Source of the DNA: a bacterium
GTDB lineage: Bacteria; JAHJDO01
DNA: 14,973 nucleotides
Direction of reading: 5' to 3'
NCBI GenBank assembly: GCA_030611945.1
Contig: JAUWOV010000044.1
Location: 1 to 14,973 of the forward strand
Shown: one piece after another, positions 1 to 6,680 of the stretch
Layout of the letters: every line of letters starts with the position of its first letter
Position numbering within the stretch: position 1 is the stretch's first letter
The notes under the pieces: generated by a model
Seen by the model: only the letters and a program-made list of their open reading frames with translations
Told to the model about the DNA's origin: nothing
The model's database searches: none
Position numbers and translations under genes: made by a program

Positions 1-351
1 TTTATCAAACAACGCTAATGATTTTGCAGGAGTCTGATGCGATATTTCCAATCCGCCAAATGTATATGCTGTGGTAAATAAAGGATCCAGATCCGTTATC
101 CGTTCAAACATTTCATATGTTATATTAGCTGACTTAATATCAGGCTTTTTTACTCTAGCCATATATTGTATGGTTTTAATCCATAATATGTCCGCAGCCA
201 TATTATCAAAACCCAATGCAGGTCGCTGAATAAACCTGTCCGCTAACCCGGCATCCTCTTTTATATTGTTTAGAGTATTTCCCAGCGGCATTAATCCAAC
301 AAGTAACATAATCGCCATGATTATCTGAACTGAGGCTTTTGAAGATTTCAT
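1..351 (-). CDS. TPR-like exported/anchored protein (N-terminal part, runs off left edge)
   Basis: An open reading frame of 117 codons reads leftward from ATG at 351 and is still open at base 1, so only the N-terminus is visible. Residues about 8-24 are hydrophobic (VQIIMAIMLLVGLMPLG), a signal peptide or membrane anchor. The following stretch (ADILWIKTIQYMA, then FERITDLDPLFTTAYTFGG) has the spacing and residues of tetratricopeptide-type helices, with the typical 'LDP.F..AY' turn. A good Shine-Dalgarno (AAGGAG) lies 8 bases before the start. It follows the ABC-2 permease by 24 bp on the same strand, so it is probably the third gene of that transport operon and may be an extracytoplasmic partner of the exporter. 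No specific function can be named. Confidence 0.72.
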   Translation of the reverse strand, partial: MKSSKASVQIIMAIMLLVGLMPLGNTLNNIKEDAGLADRFIQRPALGFDNMAADILWIKTIQYMARVKKPDIKSANITYEMFERITDLDPLFTTAYTFGGLEISHQTPAKSLALFDK

Positions 352-375
352 AATCTTTTCTCCTTGTTTTTTTGT

Positions 376-1143
376 TTATGCAAAATCTTTATTCTTAAAT
401 ATTGCAACTGAAACCAGCAGCATTATCGCAGTATATATAGCCCCATACAGAATAACGCCAAAGATCAATCCCCATGGAATACAAATCCCATGAGCGGCTG
501 GAGCCTTTACATTGAAGTACTGAAAGTTCGGTAATACGTAGTAGAGAAGCAGCCCGACGAACTTAGTTACTACATTACCTGCTCTTTCCACCAGAAATGG
601 TATCTGATATGACAGATGTCCGGCTATATAAACCACTACAGCTAATATGGAACTTACCATGGATGAACAAAAAGTAGAAAAAAGCACAGACACTGCTACC
701 AGAACTATGGCTTCAAAACAGACAAGTATTAATGGCTTAAACATAACCAAATTTAAAGCGTGAGTTTTTATAGCCAGGATTATTATGAACCCTACAGCCA
801 TTATAGCTATTGAAAGCAGTGCAACGTATACTGCTCCAAGGAATTGTCCAAGGATGAATTCATACTTTCTTACAGGTTTTGCTATTAATGTTTGAATTGT
901 TCTTGATTCTATTTCTTTTGGGATAGCTGTAGAACCCACCATGATTGATATCAGCATTGCTGCTACAGCAATACCTGCCAAACCAATATCTTTCATAAGC
1001 TTTGTTTCTTCACCCGCTGTAACTGCGCTATACAATGTAGAATATGCTATGGCAAACAAACAAAAAACGACTATTACATAGAGAATTCTACTTTTCATCA
1101 ACCTTTGATATACACCTTGTGCGATAGTTAAGATAGTACTCAT
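376..1143 (-). CDS. ABC-2 type transporter permease
   Basis: Inner-membrane permease of 255 aa with about six hydrophobic segments (roughly residues 20-39, 53-72, 100-126, 131-158, 162-180 and 223-250). The short stretch around residues 75-103, with IPKEIESRTIQTLIAKPV followed by a 'Y.F.LGQFLG' motif, is the cytoplasmic coupling region typical of ABC-2 permeases in the NosY/NatB-like group. Its ATG overlaps the stop of the ATPase gene upstream (ATGA, 4-bp overlap), so the pair is translationally coupled and certainly forms one transporter. Substrate is unknown; families of this shape export drugs, ions or polymers or act in envelope maintenance. The TPR-like protein follows directly. Confident as a permease, not for substrate. 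Confidence 0.9.
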   Translation of the reverse strand: MSTILTIAQGVYQRLMKSRILYVIVVFCLFAIAYSTLYSAVTAGEETKLMKDIGLAGIAVAAMLISIMVGSTAIPKEIESRTIQTLIAKPVRKYEFILGQFLGAVYVALLSIAIMAVGFIIILAIKTHALNLVMFKPLILVCFEAIVLVAVSVLFSTFCSSMVSSILAVVVYIAGHLSYQIPFLVERAGNVVTKFVGLLLYYVLPNFQYFNVKAPAAHGICIPWGLIFGVILYGAIYTAIMLLVSVAIFKNKDFA

Positions 1144-1880
1144 GTTTTTTCTCCTCTCTTTTTTTCTATTAATTTCAAGAAATACTCTTCTAAGGATTCT
1201 TTTGGATCCAGCAGATCTTTTAGTTTTCCGGAAACAATAAGCTTGCCTTTATCCAAAATTCCTATACTGTCGCAGAGCGTTTCTGCATCATGCAGAACAT
1301 GTGAACTGAAAAAGACTGTTCTACCCTGCCTCTTTATATTGAGTATTGTATCCATTACCTCCTTTCTACCCACCGGGTCTAATCCCGCGATTGGTTCATC
1401 AAAAAAAACTAAATCAGGATCATTGATTAATGTCTGAGCAATACCGATACGCTGAAGCATACCTCTGGAAAACTTTCTTAAAGGTATTTTTCGACTGTCT
1501 GTTAATCCAACCATGTCCAACAACTCCTCAATTTTCTTGTATCGTTCTTTTCTGGGGATTTTAAATATCTTCCCATAAAAATTTAATAATTCAACAGACG
1601 AAAACGATTCATAAAAATAGGGACTCTGCGGAAGAAATCCTATTTTTTGCTTTATTTCTATATCCCCAATTTGTTTTTCTAAAATCCAGGCTGTACCGGT
1701 TGTAGGCGCAGCAAGACCCAGTAACATATTAATAGTTGTTGTTTTGCCTGCTCCGTTTGGTCCTAAGAATCCGTATATTTGATTAGGAGAGACTTCAAGA
1801 TTGAGATCTTGAATAGCTTTCGTTTCTTTCCCGCCAGTTTTATAAATCTTGGCAAGATGTTCTGTTTTTATAGCTAACAT
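1140..1880 (-). CDS. ABC transporter ATP-binding protein
   Basis: Single-domain ABC ATPase of 246 aa, the energy subunit for the permease with which it overlaps by 4 bp. All catalytic elements are present: Walker A GPNGAGKTT (residues 40-48), Q-loop Gln85, a signature of the CcmA/DrrA-like type FSRGM (138-142), Walker B LVFFDEP (157-163), D-loop GLDP and switch His194 (SSHVL). The ending ESLEEYFLKLI is common in the multidrug/Na+-type ABC-2 ATPases. The ATG at 1880 is fixed because an in-frame TGA lies two codons upstream. The nearest GGAG is about 16 bases away, so initiation may be weak. Upstream lies the mobile-element debris (1881-2467), so the native promoter may have been altered. No substrate can be inferred. 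Confidence 0.93.
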   Translation of the reverse strand: MLAIKTEHLAKIYKTGGKETKAIQDLNLEVSPNQIYGFLGPNGAGKTTTINMLLGLAAPTTGTAWILEKQIGDIEIKQKIGFLPQSPYFYESFSSVELLNFYGKIFKIPRKERYKKIEELLDMVGLTDSRKIPLRKFSRGMLQRIGIAQTLINDPDLVFFDEPIAGLDPVGRKEVMDTILNIKRQGRTVFFSSHVLHDAETLCDSIGILDKGKLIVSGKLKDLLDPKESLEEYFLKLIEKKRGEKT

Positions 1881-1928
1881 TATTCAGTAAAATTTACTCC
1901 TATTTTCTGATGTTACCAATAAATCTTT

Positions 1929-2078
1929 CTAAAAGCAAGTGATTGTGCTGGCTGGGCACATAGGTAACACTTTTTGTTTAAGATTCTCATTGTGATTCTC
2001 AATATATCTCATGGGTATCAAATAATCAAGCGCTTGATGAGGGCCCAAATTCCTATTTAGCCCAGCAAATACAGGAAT
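1929..2078 (-). pseudogene. Integrase/transposase C-terminal remnant (rve type, IS481/IS3-like)
   Basis: Reading leftward from 2078 to a TAG at 1929-1931 gives 49 residues that include NRNLGPHQALDYLIPMRYI. This matches the 'N..RPHQALGY.TP.EY' tail that ends the rve integrase core domain of IS481- and IS3-type transposases. An in-frame TAG (2079-2081) directly precedes it, and no catalytic DDE core is recognisable upstream, so only the tail survives. The heptamer TGTTACC at 1911-1917 and its inverse GGTAACA at 1963-1969 could be part of an element end, since IS481-type ends often begin with TG, but this is weak. It is dead sequence with no expected product. Confidence 0.62.
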
Positions 2079-2087
2079 CTAAAGAGA

Positions 2088-2112
2088 AATTAGGATTAGT
2101 TTTTTCCTAATT
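2088..2112. repeat. AT-rich inverted repeat, 8-bp arms
   Basis: AATTAGGA (2088-2095) pairs with TCCTAATT (2105-2112) across a 9-base loop. It lies between the integrase tail remnant and the transposase remnant, so it may be a decayed element end. It lacks the GC-rich stem of a convincing terminator. Confidence 0.35.
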
Positions 2113-2138
2113 ACAGACGCACCTCTCCTACATTTACT

Positions 2139-2366
2139 CTATATAACCCGATTCCTTTCAAATTCATGACTCGGCGTATAGTCGCATCCCAATCCTGTCT
2201 TGATTTCTCTATTGCTTTTCTTTTTATCTTCATATATTTCTTTAACCATTTCTTCTAATCCAAAATGCTCCATACAATGACCTACTCAGCTTAACCCCAT
2301 CTTCCCCGTTACCCCTTCTTTAGTTCTTTTTAATCTGACTTACGACATCTTTTTTGTTAATAGCAT
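2139..2366 (-). pseudogene. Transposase N-terminal remnant with nonsense mutations
   Basis: Reads leftward from ATG at 2366 as MLLTKKMS, then a stop (TAA at 2340-2342), then VRLKRTKEGVTGKMGLS, a second stop (TGA at 2286-2288), then VGHCMEHFGLEEMVKEIYED and KKKSNREIK, before a TAG at 2139-2141. The intact copy at the right end of the window reads CAA where this one has TAA, so the first stop is a CAA-to-TAA transition; the second is probably TGG-to-TGA. The 'GL..VGHCMEHFGLEEMV...KKSNREIK' pattern resembles the start of DDE transposases such as the IS1380 group, but family assignment is uncertain. Around 2210 the likely frame changes, so there is probably also a frameshift. Non-functional. Confidence 0.6.
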
Positions 2367-2469
2367 TTTTATCTCCACTTTTCACCCACTGGGTGATGGT
2401 TTGTTTAAGCCATTATACCAGCGGAGACTACTCCTTTCTACTCTTTTTTTAGACTTCTATGTAGGTTTT
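2335..2469 (-). mobile_element. Mobile-element 5' end, decayed copy
   Basis: The reverse complement of 2335-2469 aligns along its whole length with 14840-14973. By eye about 18 differences including one indel fall in 135 positions, roughly 87% identity. Conserved parts are the outer edge AAAACCTA, a promoter (TAGAAA, 17-base spacer, TATAAT at 2412-2440 on the minus strand), a 15-bp palindrome, a GGAG ribosome-binding site and the first codons of the transposase. The outer edge overlaps the stop codon of rdgB (TAA at 2468-2470). The far end of the element is not recognisable. Confidence 0.8.
2382..2396. promoter_or_regulatory. Palindrome in transposase leader (decayed copy)
   Basis: TCACCCACTGGGTGA is a perfect 7-bp inverted repeat around one central base. 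It lies between the element's TATAAT box and the transposase start. The same palindrome, differing only at the central base, occurs at 14912-14926. Confidence 0.6.
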
Positions 2470-3067
2470 AGAGAATGATTAGAGATTCTTCAAGAAACCT
2501 CTTTGTTTCCAGAAACGCCTTTGCTCTATGGCTTATTTTGTTTTTTACCTCAGGACCCAGTTCTGCAAAGGTCTTGCTGTATTCTGGAATAATGAAGAGA
2601 GGATCATATCCAAAACCTGTTTTGCCTTTAGGTTCAAAAGCGATTATCCCTTCACAGGTGCCTTTTATGATTTTTTTTACTTTGCCTTTTTCTGCAATTG
2701 CAACAATACATACAAACCGCGCCGTGCGATTCTTAGGAGGAACATACTCCATGAGCCGAAGAAGCTTCTTGTTATTATCATCGTAGGTTGCATCTTTACC
2801 TGCAAAACGTGCGGAATAAACGCCGGGACTTCCTTCCAAAGCATCAACCTCAAGTCCGGAATCATCAGCAATAGCCAACTGCTGTGTAAATCTACTTACA
2901 ATAATGGCTTTTTTTGAAGCATTCTCTTCTAATGTTGCGCCGTCTTCTTCAACCTCCTCTAATCCAGGGAAATCTAACGCAGACGAGATTCCTGCTTTTA
3001 AATCACCTAAAATCTTCTTAATCTCTTTTATTTTATTTCTGTTTCTTGTTGCCAGAACTATATTCAC
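2468..3067 (-). CDS. rdgB: RdgB/HAM1-type dITP/XTP pyrophosphatase
   Basis: Cytosolic house-cleaning enzyme that hydrolyses non-canonical purine nucleotides (dITP, ITP, XTP) to the monophosphate plus pyrophosphate, keeping them out of DNA and RNA. The 199 aa match the usual length of about 195-205. Family motifs are complete: the N-terminal ATRNRNKIKEI (residues 6-16), EEDGATLEENASKKA (40-54), catalytic ADDSGLEVDAL (67-77, likely base Asp69), GSPGVYSARFAG (79-90), GFGYDPLF (151-158) and SHRAKA (179-184). The start is GTG at 3065-3067, one base after the stop of the small tudor-like gene, with a purine-rich AAGAAGATAA region upstream. It is the last gene of the long minus-strand operon. Its TAA stop touches the edge of the decayed mobile element. 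Confidence 0.95.
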   Translation of the reverse strand: MNIVLATRNRNKIKEIKKILGDLKAGISSALDFPGLEEVEEDGATLEENASKKAIIVSRFTQQLAIADDSGLEVDALEGSPGVYSARFAGKDATYDDNNKKLLRLMEYVPPKNRTARFVCIVAIAEKGKVKKIIKGTCEGIIAFEPKGKTGFGYDPLFIIPEYSKTFAELGPEVKNKISHRAKAFLETKRFLEESLIIL

Positions 3068-3068
3068 T

Positions 3069-3263
3069 CTACTTATCTTTTATCTTCTTAAGCTTTGCAT
3101 GTTTGGTAAGCAAAAGACGCTTTTGATTGTCATTGTCAAAATGAACTGTTACTTTCAAACTATCTCCAACCCCGCTATGATCAATAACAGTTCCTTTTCC
3201 CCATTTTGGGTGTATCACTCTATTGCCAATACTATACTCTCGTTTAAGAATATGTTTAGTCAT
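3069..3263 (-). CDS. Free-standing UvrD/PcrA C-terminal tudor-like domain protein
   Basis: Small protein of 64 aa. The pattern 'G.RVIHPKWGKGTVI......D.LKVTVHFD....RLLLTKHAKLKKI' is the tudor/SH3-like fold that closes UvrD/PcrA/Rep helicases and also occurs alone (DUF3553-like). In helicases this domain contacts RNA polymerase or nucleic acid, so an adaptor role is plausible but unproven. The chosen start is ATG at 3263: AAAGGGG lies seven bases before it, and it begins one base after the acyltransferase stop. A TTG at 3281 would add six residues but would overlap the upstream gene and include the ribosome-binding site. It sits between the acyltransferase and rdgB in the same operon. Confidence 0.78.
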   Translation of the reverse strand: MTKHILKREYSIGNRVIHPKWGKGTVIDHSGVGDSLKVTVHFDNDNQKRLLLTKHAKLKKIKDK

Positions 3264-3264
3264 A

Positions 3265-3939
3265 TCATTCCCCTTTATCAAAGTGTTTATCTGCCATTCT
3301 TGTTATTCTATTTAGAACGATCTCAAGTTCCCTGCCTTTTTTCTGTTTTTCCTCCTTTGAAGTATCTGATGGAACATAAATAGGAGAACCAAAAGTTACT
3401 ACGGCCCTGGTGAAAGGATGTGGAAATACATAGCGGTCCCAGCTATTGAGTTTTCTTTTTCTGGACGCGCTGAATGTTATTGGAATTATTGGGCATCCTG
3501 ACTCGGCTGCTATCTGAATAACTCCTTGCTGTACTTTCTCAGCTGGACCTCTTGGCCCATCTGGTGTTATTGGCATATCAAAACCCTCTGATAACTTTTT
3601 AAGCACAGCCTTATGAGAATTTTTTTTGTAATGTCTGCTAGAACCTCTGACTACAGAATATCCAAATCTCCTGATAATTTTTGTTAAGAATTCCCCATCT
3701 TTACTTGGACTTATTAAAACACATACTTTTTTTTCGCCTAACCTGTACCTGTAATAATATAAAGTCAAAAACGATCTGCCATGCCAGAGGGCAAATATAA
3801 TATTTTTACCTTCTCTTTTTAATCTTAGATAGTTCTCTTTTCCTTCAGTTTCAAAGATTATGCTTCTACCAATACCTCTAATCAATATACGTACTAACCA
3901 CAGAATTATTCCTGACTTAAAAATATCATGTATTCTCAT
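3265..3939 (-). CDS. DUF374 lysophospholipid acyltransferase-family protein
   Basis: Membrane-associated acyltransferase of 224 aa, of the DUF374 branch found beside lipid A genes. After an N-terminal hydrophobic/amphipathic segment (residues about 9-28) come WHGRSFL (52-58), which supplies the catalytic His of the HX4D-type site in DUF374 form, ISPSKDGEF (76-84), VRGSS (97-101) and TPDGPRGPA (125-133), all diagnostic of the family. It probably acylates a lipid A precursor or another lysolipid on the cytoplasmic face. Its ATG overlaps the msbA stop (ATGA), so the two are translationally coupled, which supports a role in the lipid A pathway next to the flippase. The exact acyl acceptor cannot be read from the sequence. 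Confidence 0.88.
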   Translation of the reverse strand: MRIHDIFKSGIILWLVRILIRGIGRSIIFETEGKENYLRLKREGKNIIFALWHGRSFLTLYYYRYRLGEKKVCVLISPSKDGEFLTKIIRRFGYSVVRGSSRHYKKNSHKAVLKKLSEGFDMPITPDGPRGPAEKVQQGVIQIAAESGCPIIPITFSASRKRKLNSWDRYVFPHPFTRAVVTFGSPIYVPSDTSKEEKQKKGRELEIVLNRITRMADKHFDKGE

Positions 3940-5765
3940 TTTTCTGCATCCATACGAAACTGAAGATCATACAATTTCTTGTACAAACCTCCTTTTTTGA
4001 TAAGTTCCTCATGTCTCCCTGTTTCTATAATTTTACCGTCTTCAACTACTATAATTTTATCCGCATGCATGATAGTAGAAAGTCGGTGCGCAATCACAAA
4101 TGTGGTACGGTGAGTCACAAGATTATCTATTGCCTTCTGGACCAGATATTCCGATTCAGTATCAAGAGCAGATGTCGCTTCATCAAGTATAAGAATAGGA
4201 GGATTTTTAAGAATAGCTCTTGCAATGGCTATTCTCTGCGCCTCTCCACCTGAAAGCTTTACTCCGCGATCACCAATAACAGCATCATATCGTTCAGGCA
4301 TTTTCATTATAAACTCATGAGCAAGCGCAGCTTTAGCAGCATGTTCTATCTTTTCTTGAGAAACTTTTTTCTGATGACCATAAGATATATTCTGTTTCAC
4401 TGTATCATTAAAGAGAACAGTCTCCTGTGTAACAATTCCCATTTGCCTGCGAAGAGAATATAATGAAAATTCCTTAATATCCGTTTCGTCTATTGTGATT
4501 TCACCTGATGTTGGATCATACAGTCGTGGAATGAGATTCGCTATAGTCGTTTTACCTGAACCGCTTGGACCTACTATAGCAACAACCTCTCCGTGCTTAA
4601 TATCAAAACTGATATTCTTTAACACAATAACATCTTTATCATAAGCAAAACTGATATTTTGAAATTCAATTTTATTCTTAAATGTATCCAATGCACGCGC
4701 ATTGGGCAAATCAACAATCTCTGACGGACTATCCATAACTTTGAAGACCCTTGATGAAGCCGCAAGCATAGACTGAATCGTATTATTAACCTTGCTTAAT
4801 TTCTTTACTGAACCAGGTATCCCGCCTATAGCAACAGCAAATCCAATAAAGCAGCCAATGGTTAAATCCCCTCTTATAACAGAAACGCCGCCCAGCCATA
4901 CAGCAAGAGCAATTCCAAGCATACCTACAAACTCTGCAACAGAAGAAGTAACTGCTTGTATTCTTGTTCTCTTTATCTCTGTTTTAAAAACCCCCTCGTT
5001 TTCTTTATTAAACCTTTCTGATTCATAATGTTCCATAGAAAAGGCTTTAATAATTCGCATTGAGGAAAGACTTTCCTGCATCACTGAAAAAACAGATGCT
5101 CTTCTCCTTAAGGTAATGGATGTAACCTTGCGCATCTTTTTGCCAAATTTAGCAATTGGATATATTACAAGAGGAAATATCAGAACAGAGGCAATGGTTA
5201 GTTTTGGACTGAGAGCAAATGCCATTATTATGCGCGTCAGGATATTTAAAGGCTCTCTCATAACATCTCCAAAGAGTACTGTCATAGATTTTTTAACTTC
5301 TCCAACATCATTTGCAATACGGCTCATAATAGCGCCCGATTTCTGTCTGGTAAAGAAGGATAAACTCATATGCTGAATATGCCTGTACAATTTATTTCTT
5401 AAATCCAATGTCCCCCTAAGACCAGCGTATGTTATTAAATAACTTTGAGCAAAATAGGCGAATCCTTTCAAAATATAAATAAAAATTATAAATAAAACCA
5501 ACAATCTCAGCCATGCAAACACAGTGAATTCTGCTGTTAGCGGGGTTATAGCAATCTTATGCCCAAAGAGTTCTCCCTTAAGAGTTAGAGGAATTGGTAC
5601 GTTTGAGGATATATTATCCGCCGATAGGATATTATCCATAAATACCACTATGCCTCCTATTGAGCCAATAGTGCAGAATTGAAGAATGAACATACATATT
5701 ACTGCCAGCAGTATTCTCTTCCAGTATGGTTTTGCAAATTTCAGAATTCTTAAGTATTGATTCAT
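3936..5765 (-). CDS. msbA: MsbA-like lipid A/lipid ABC exporter (fused TMD-NBD)
   Basis: Half-transporter of 609 aa that dimerises in the inner membrane; MsbA-type members flip lipid A-core to the periplasmic leaflet. Transmembrane segments occupy about residues 15-45, 80-115, 165-205 and 275-315, with long cytoplasmic loops. The ATPase domain has Walker A GPSGSGKTT (399-407), Q-loop Gln447, signature LSGGE (504-508), Walker B ILILDE (524-529), D-loop SALD (532-535) and switch His560. Length and one-chain TMD-NBD layout match MsbA (about 580-600). Neighbouring lpxB and the DUF374 acyltransferase support lipid A as substrate; a multidrug exporter of the same fold is the alternative. It starts two bases after the fic stop, and its ribosome-binding site (GGAGG) lies inside the last codons of fic. 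Confidence 0.88.
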   Translation of the reverse strand: MNQYLRILKFAKPYWKRILLAVICMFILQFCTIGSIGGIVVFMDNILSADNISSNVPIPLTLKGELFGHKIAITPLTAEFTVFAWLRLLVLFIIFIYILKGFAYFAQSYLITYAGLRGTLDLRNKLYRHIQHMSLSFFTRQKSGAIMSRIANDVGEVKKSMTVLFGDVMREPLNILTRIIMAFALSPKLTIASVLIFPLVIYPIAKFGKKMRKVTSITLRRRASVFSVMQESLSSMRIIKAFSMEHYESERFNKENEGVFKTEIKRTRIQAVTSSVAEFVGMLGIALAVWLGGVSVIRGDLTIGCFIGFAVAIGGIPGSVKKLSKVNNTIQSMLAASSRVFKVMDSPSEIVDLPNARALDTFKNKIEFQNISFAYDKDVIVLKNISFDIKHGEVVAIVGPSGSGKTTIANLIPRLYDPTSGEITIDETDIKEFSLYSLRRQMGIVTQETVLFNDTVKQNISYGHQKKVSQEKIEHAAKAALAHEFIMKMPERYDAVIGDRGVKLSGGEAQRIAIARAILKNPPILILDEATSALDTESEYLVQKAIDNLVTHRTTFVIAHRLSTIMHADKIIVVEDGKIIETGRHEELIKKGGLYKKLYDLQFRMDAEK

Positions 5766-5767
5766 AA

Positions 5768-6646
5768 TTATCTATTTCCTCCAATCTTCCAAACGCCTTT
5801 TTCAAGAAAAGCTTCTATGGTTTGGCGATTTGCTTTATTTATCAAATTAGAGTGTGATACTTTATTCTTTTTCGCGTATTCAGCAAGCGTCATGATGTGC
5901 GCGCCTTCCAGATACGCAAGTCTCTTGTGATAACTGTTCGTAAGCGCTTTGCCGACTATTTCTTCCATGATTTCAGCAACGCCTTTTTCGTCAAATTCCT
6001 TAAATGCTTCGTAATATAATTTTCTATCAATGAATTTAATATTCACAGGCACAAAACCTTCTCGTATAAGCAGATAATTATTTATCACTCTTCCGATACG
6101 GCCATTACCATCAACAAACGGGTGGGTGTGTTCAAAAGCAAGATGCAGCAGAGCAATGCGTTTTATAATATTTTCGTGACTGTTTGCGTTATAACCTGCA
6201 AGCATTTTATCCAATCTTTCTGCTACTTCTTTTGGATCCGGTGCTATGTGGTTCGCAATCCTGACCCACTCACCATGCTTACGAAATCTGCCGGCTATAT
6301 CATCCCGGATATTTGCTATAAGCATTTTGTGAAGCGACAGAATAATCTCAAGAGTAAGCTCTTGTTCTTTGGCTTTTGCATTGATATAAAAAACTACCCG
6401 CGCGAGATTTTTTGCTTCAAAAATTTCTCTTTCAGTGATGTATCTGTCTAAATTTATTTGCAAAAGGATTTTCTCTGTTTCTTCAAGAGTGAGAGTGCTG
6501 TTCTCAATGGCATTGGAGTTATACACTTGCTCGGAAACCTCCGCTTCACTCAATAATTTCAGAAGCGATTGTTTACCGACAGACGCAATATAATACCGCT
6601 CTCTCAAGCGATTGATTGAATTGAAAACATGCAATATTTTTGCCAT
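5768..6646 (-). CDS. Fic-domain protein (probable AMP-transferase) with N-terminal autoinhibitory motif
   Basis: Protein of 292 aa with the complete Fic active site HPFVDGNGRIGR (residues 175-186; His175 catalytic, Asp179 metal ligand, GNGR anion hole). Such enzymes transfer AMP or another nucleotide moiety to a hydroxyl of a target protein. The N-terminus carries SNAIEN (44-49), matching the [S/T]xxxE[G/N] inhibitory helix, so this is a class II, self-inhibited Fic. The 'AGRFRKHGEWVRI' flap (118-130) is also typical. A C-terminal segment (about 250-290, LAEYAKKNKVSHSNLINKA) looks like a small helix-turn-helix domain. Its target is unknown. A strong promoter ends just before the start, predicting a leaderless mRNA. 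Placement between lpxB and msbA is unusual, but the msbA ribosome-binding site lies in its 3' end, so it is a settled operon member. Confidence 0.93.
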   Translation of the reverse strand: MAKILHVFNSINRLRERYYIASVGKQSLLKLLSEAEVSEQVYNSNAIENSTLTLEETEKILLQINLDRYITEREIFEAKNLARVVFYINAKAKEQELTLEIILSLHKMLIANIRDDIAGRFRKHGEWVRIANHIAPDPKEVAERLDKMLAGYNANSHENIIKRIALLHLAFEHTHPFVDGNGRIGRVINNYLLIREGFVPVNIKFIDRKLYYEAFKEFDEKGVAEIMEEIVGKALTNSYHKRLAYLEGAHIMTLAEYAKKNKVSHSNLINKANRQTIEAFLEKGVWKIGGNR

Positions 6647-6652
6647 AGTTGC

Positions 6653-6680
6653 AGTATATACTTTTTCACTCTTTTGTCAA
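6653..6680 (-). promoter_or_regulatory. Near-consensus sigma-70 promoter for fic
   Basis: On the minus strand TTGACA (6675-6680) and TATACT (6653-6658) are separated by 16 bases. The first is a perfect -35 and the second differs from TATAAT at one position. Only six bases separate the -10 box from the fic ATG, so transcription should begin at or next to the A of the start codon. No Shine-Dalgarno exists in that gap. The promoter may also feed msbA and the genes after it. Confidence 0.75.

Noticed and set aside
1881-2467. A functional gene in the 587-bp gap
   Set aside because: All frames are broken by stops; the only recognisable coding traces are the integrase tail and the transposase start, both decayed.
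2475-2917. Open frames on the plus strand across rdgB
   Set aside because: They run antisense to a gene with complete RdgB motifs, have no recognisable domain and lack convincing ribosome-binding sites.
3264-3281. TTG at 3281 as start of the small tudor-like gene
   Set aside because: It would extend the protein by six residues into the end of the acyltransferase gene, and the ribosome-binding AAAGGGG lies inside that extension, spaced correctly for ATG at 3263.
2904-3383. Plus-strand frame of about 159 codons antisense to rdgB and the tudor-like gene
   Set aside because: It spans three well-supported minus-strand genes and its product is low-complexity Phe/Leu-rich, as expected from reading AT-rich coding DNA backwards.
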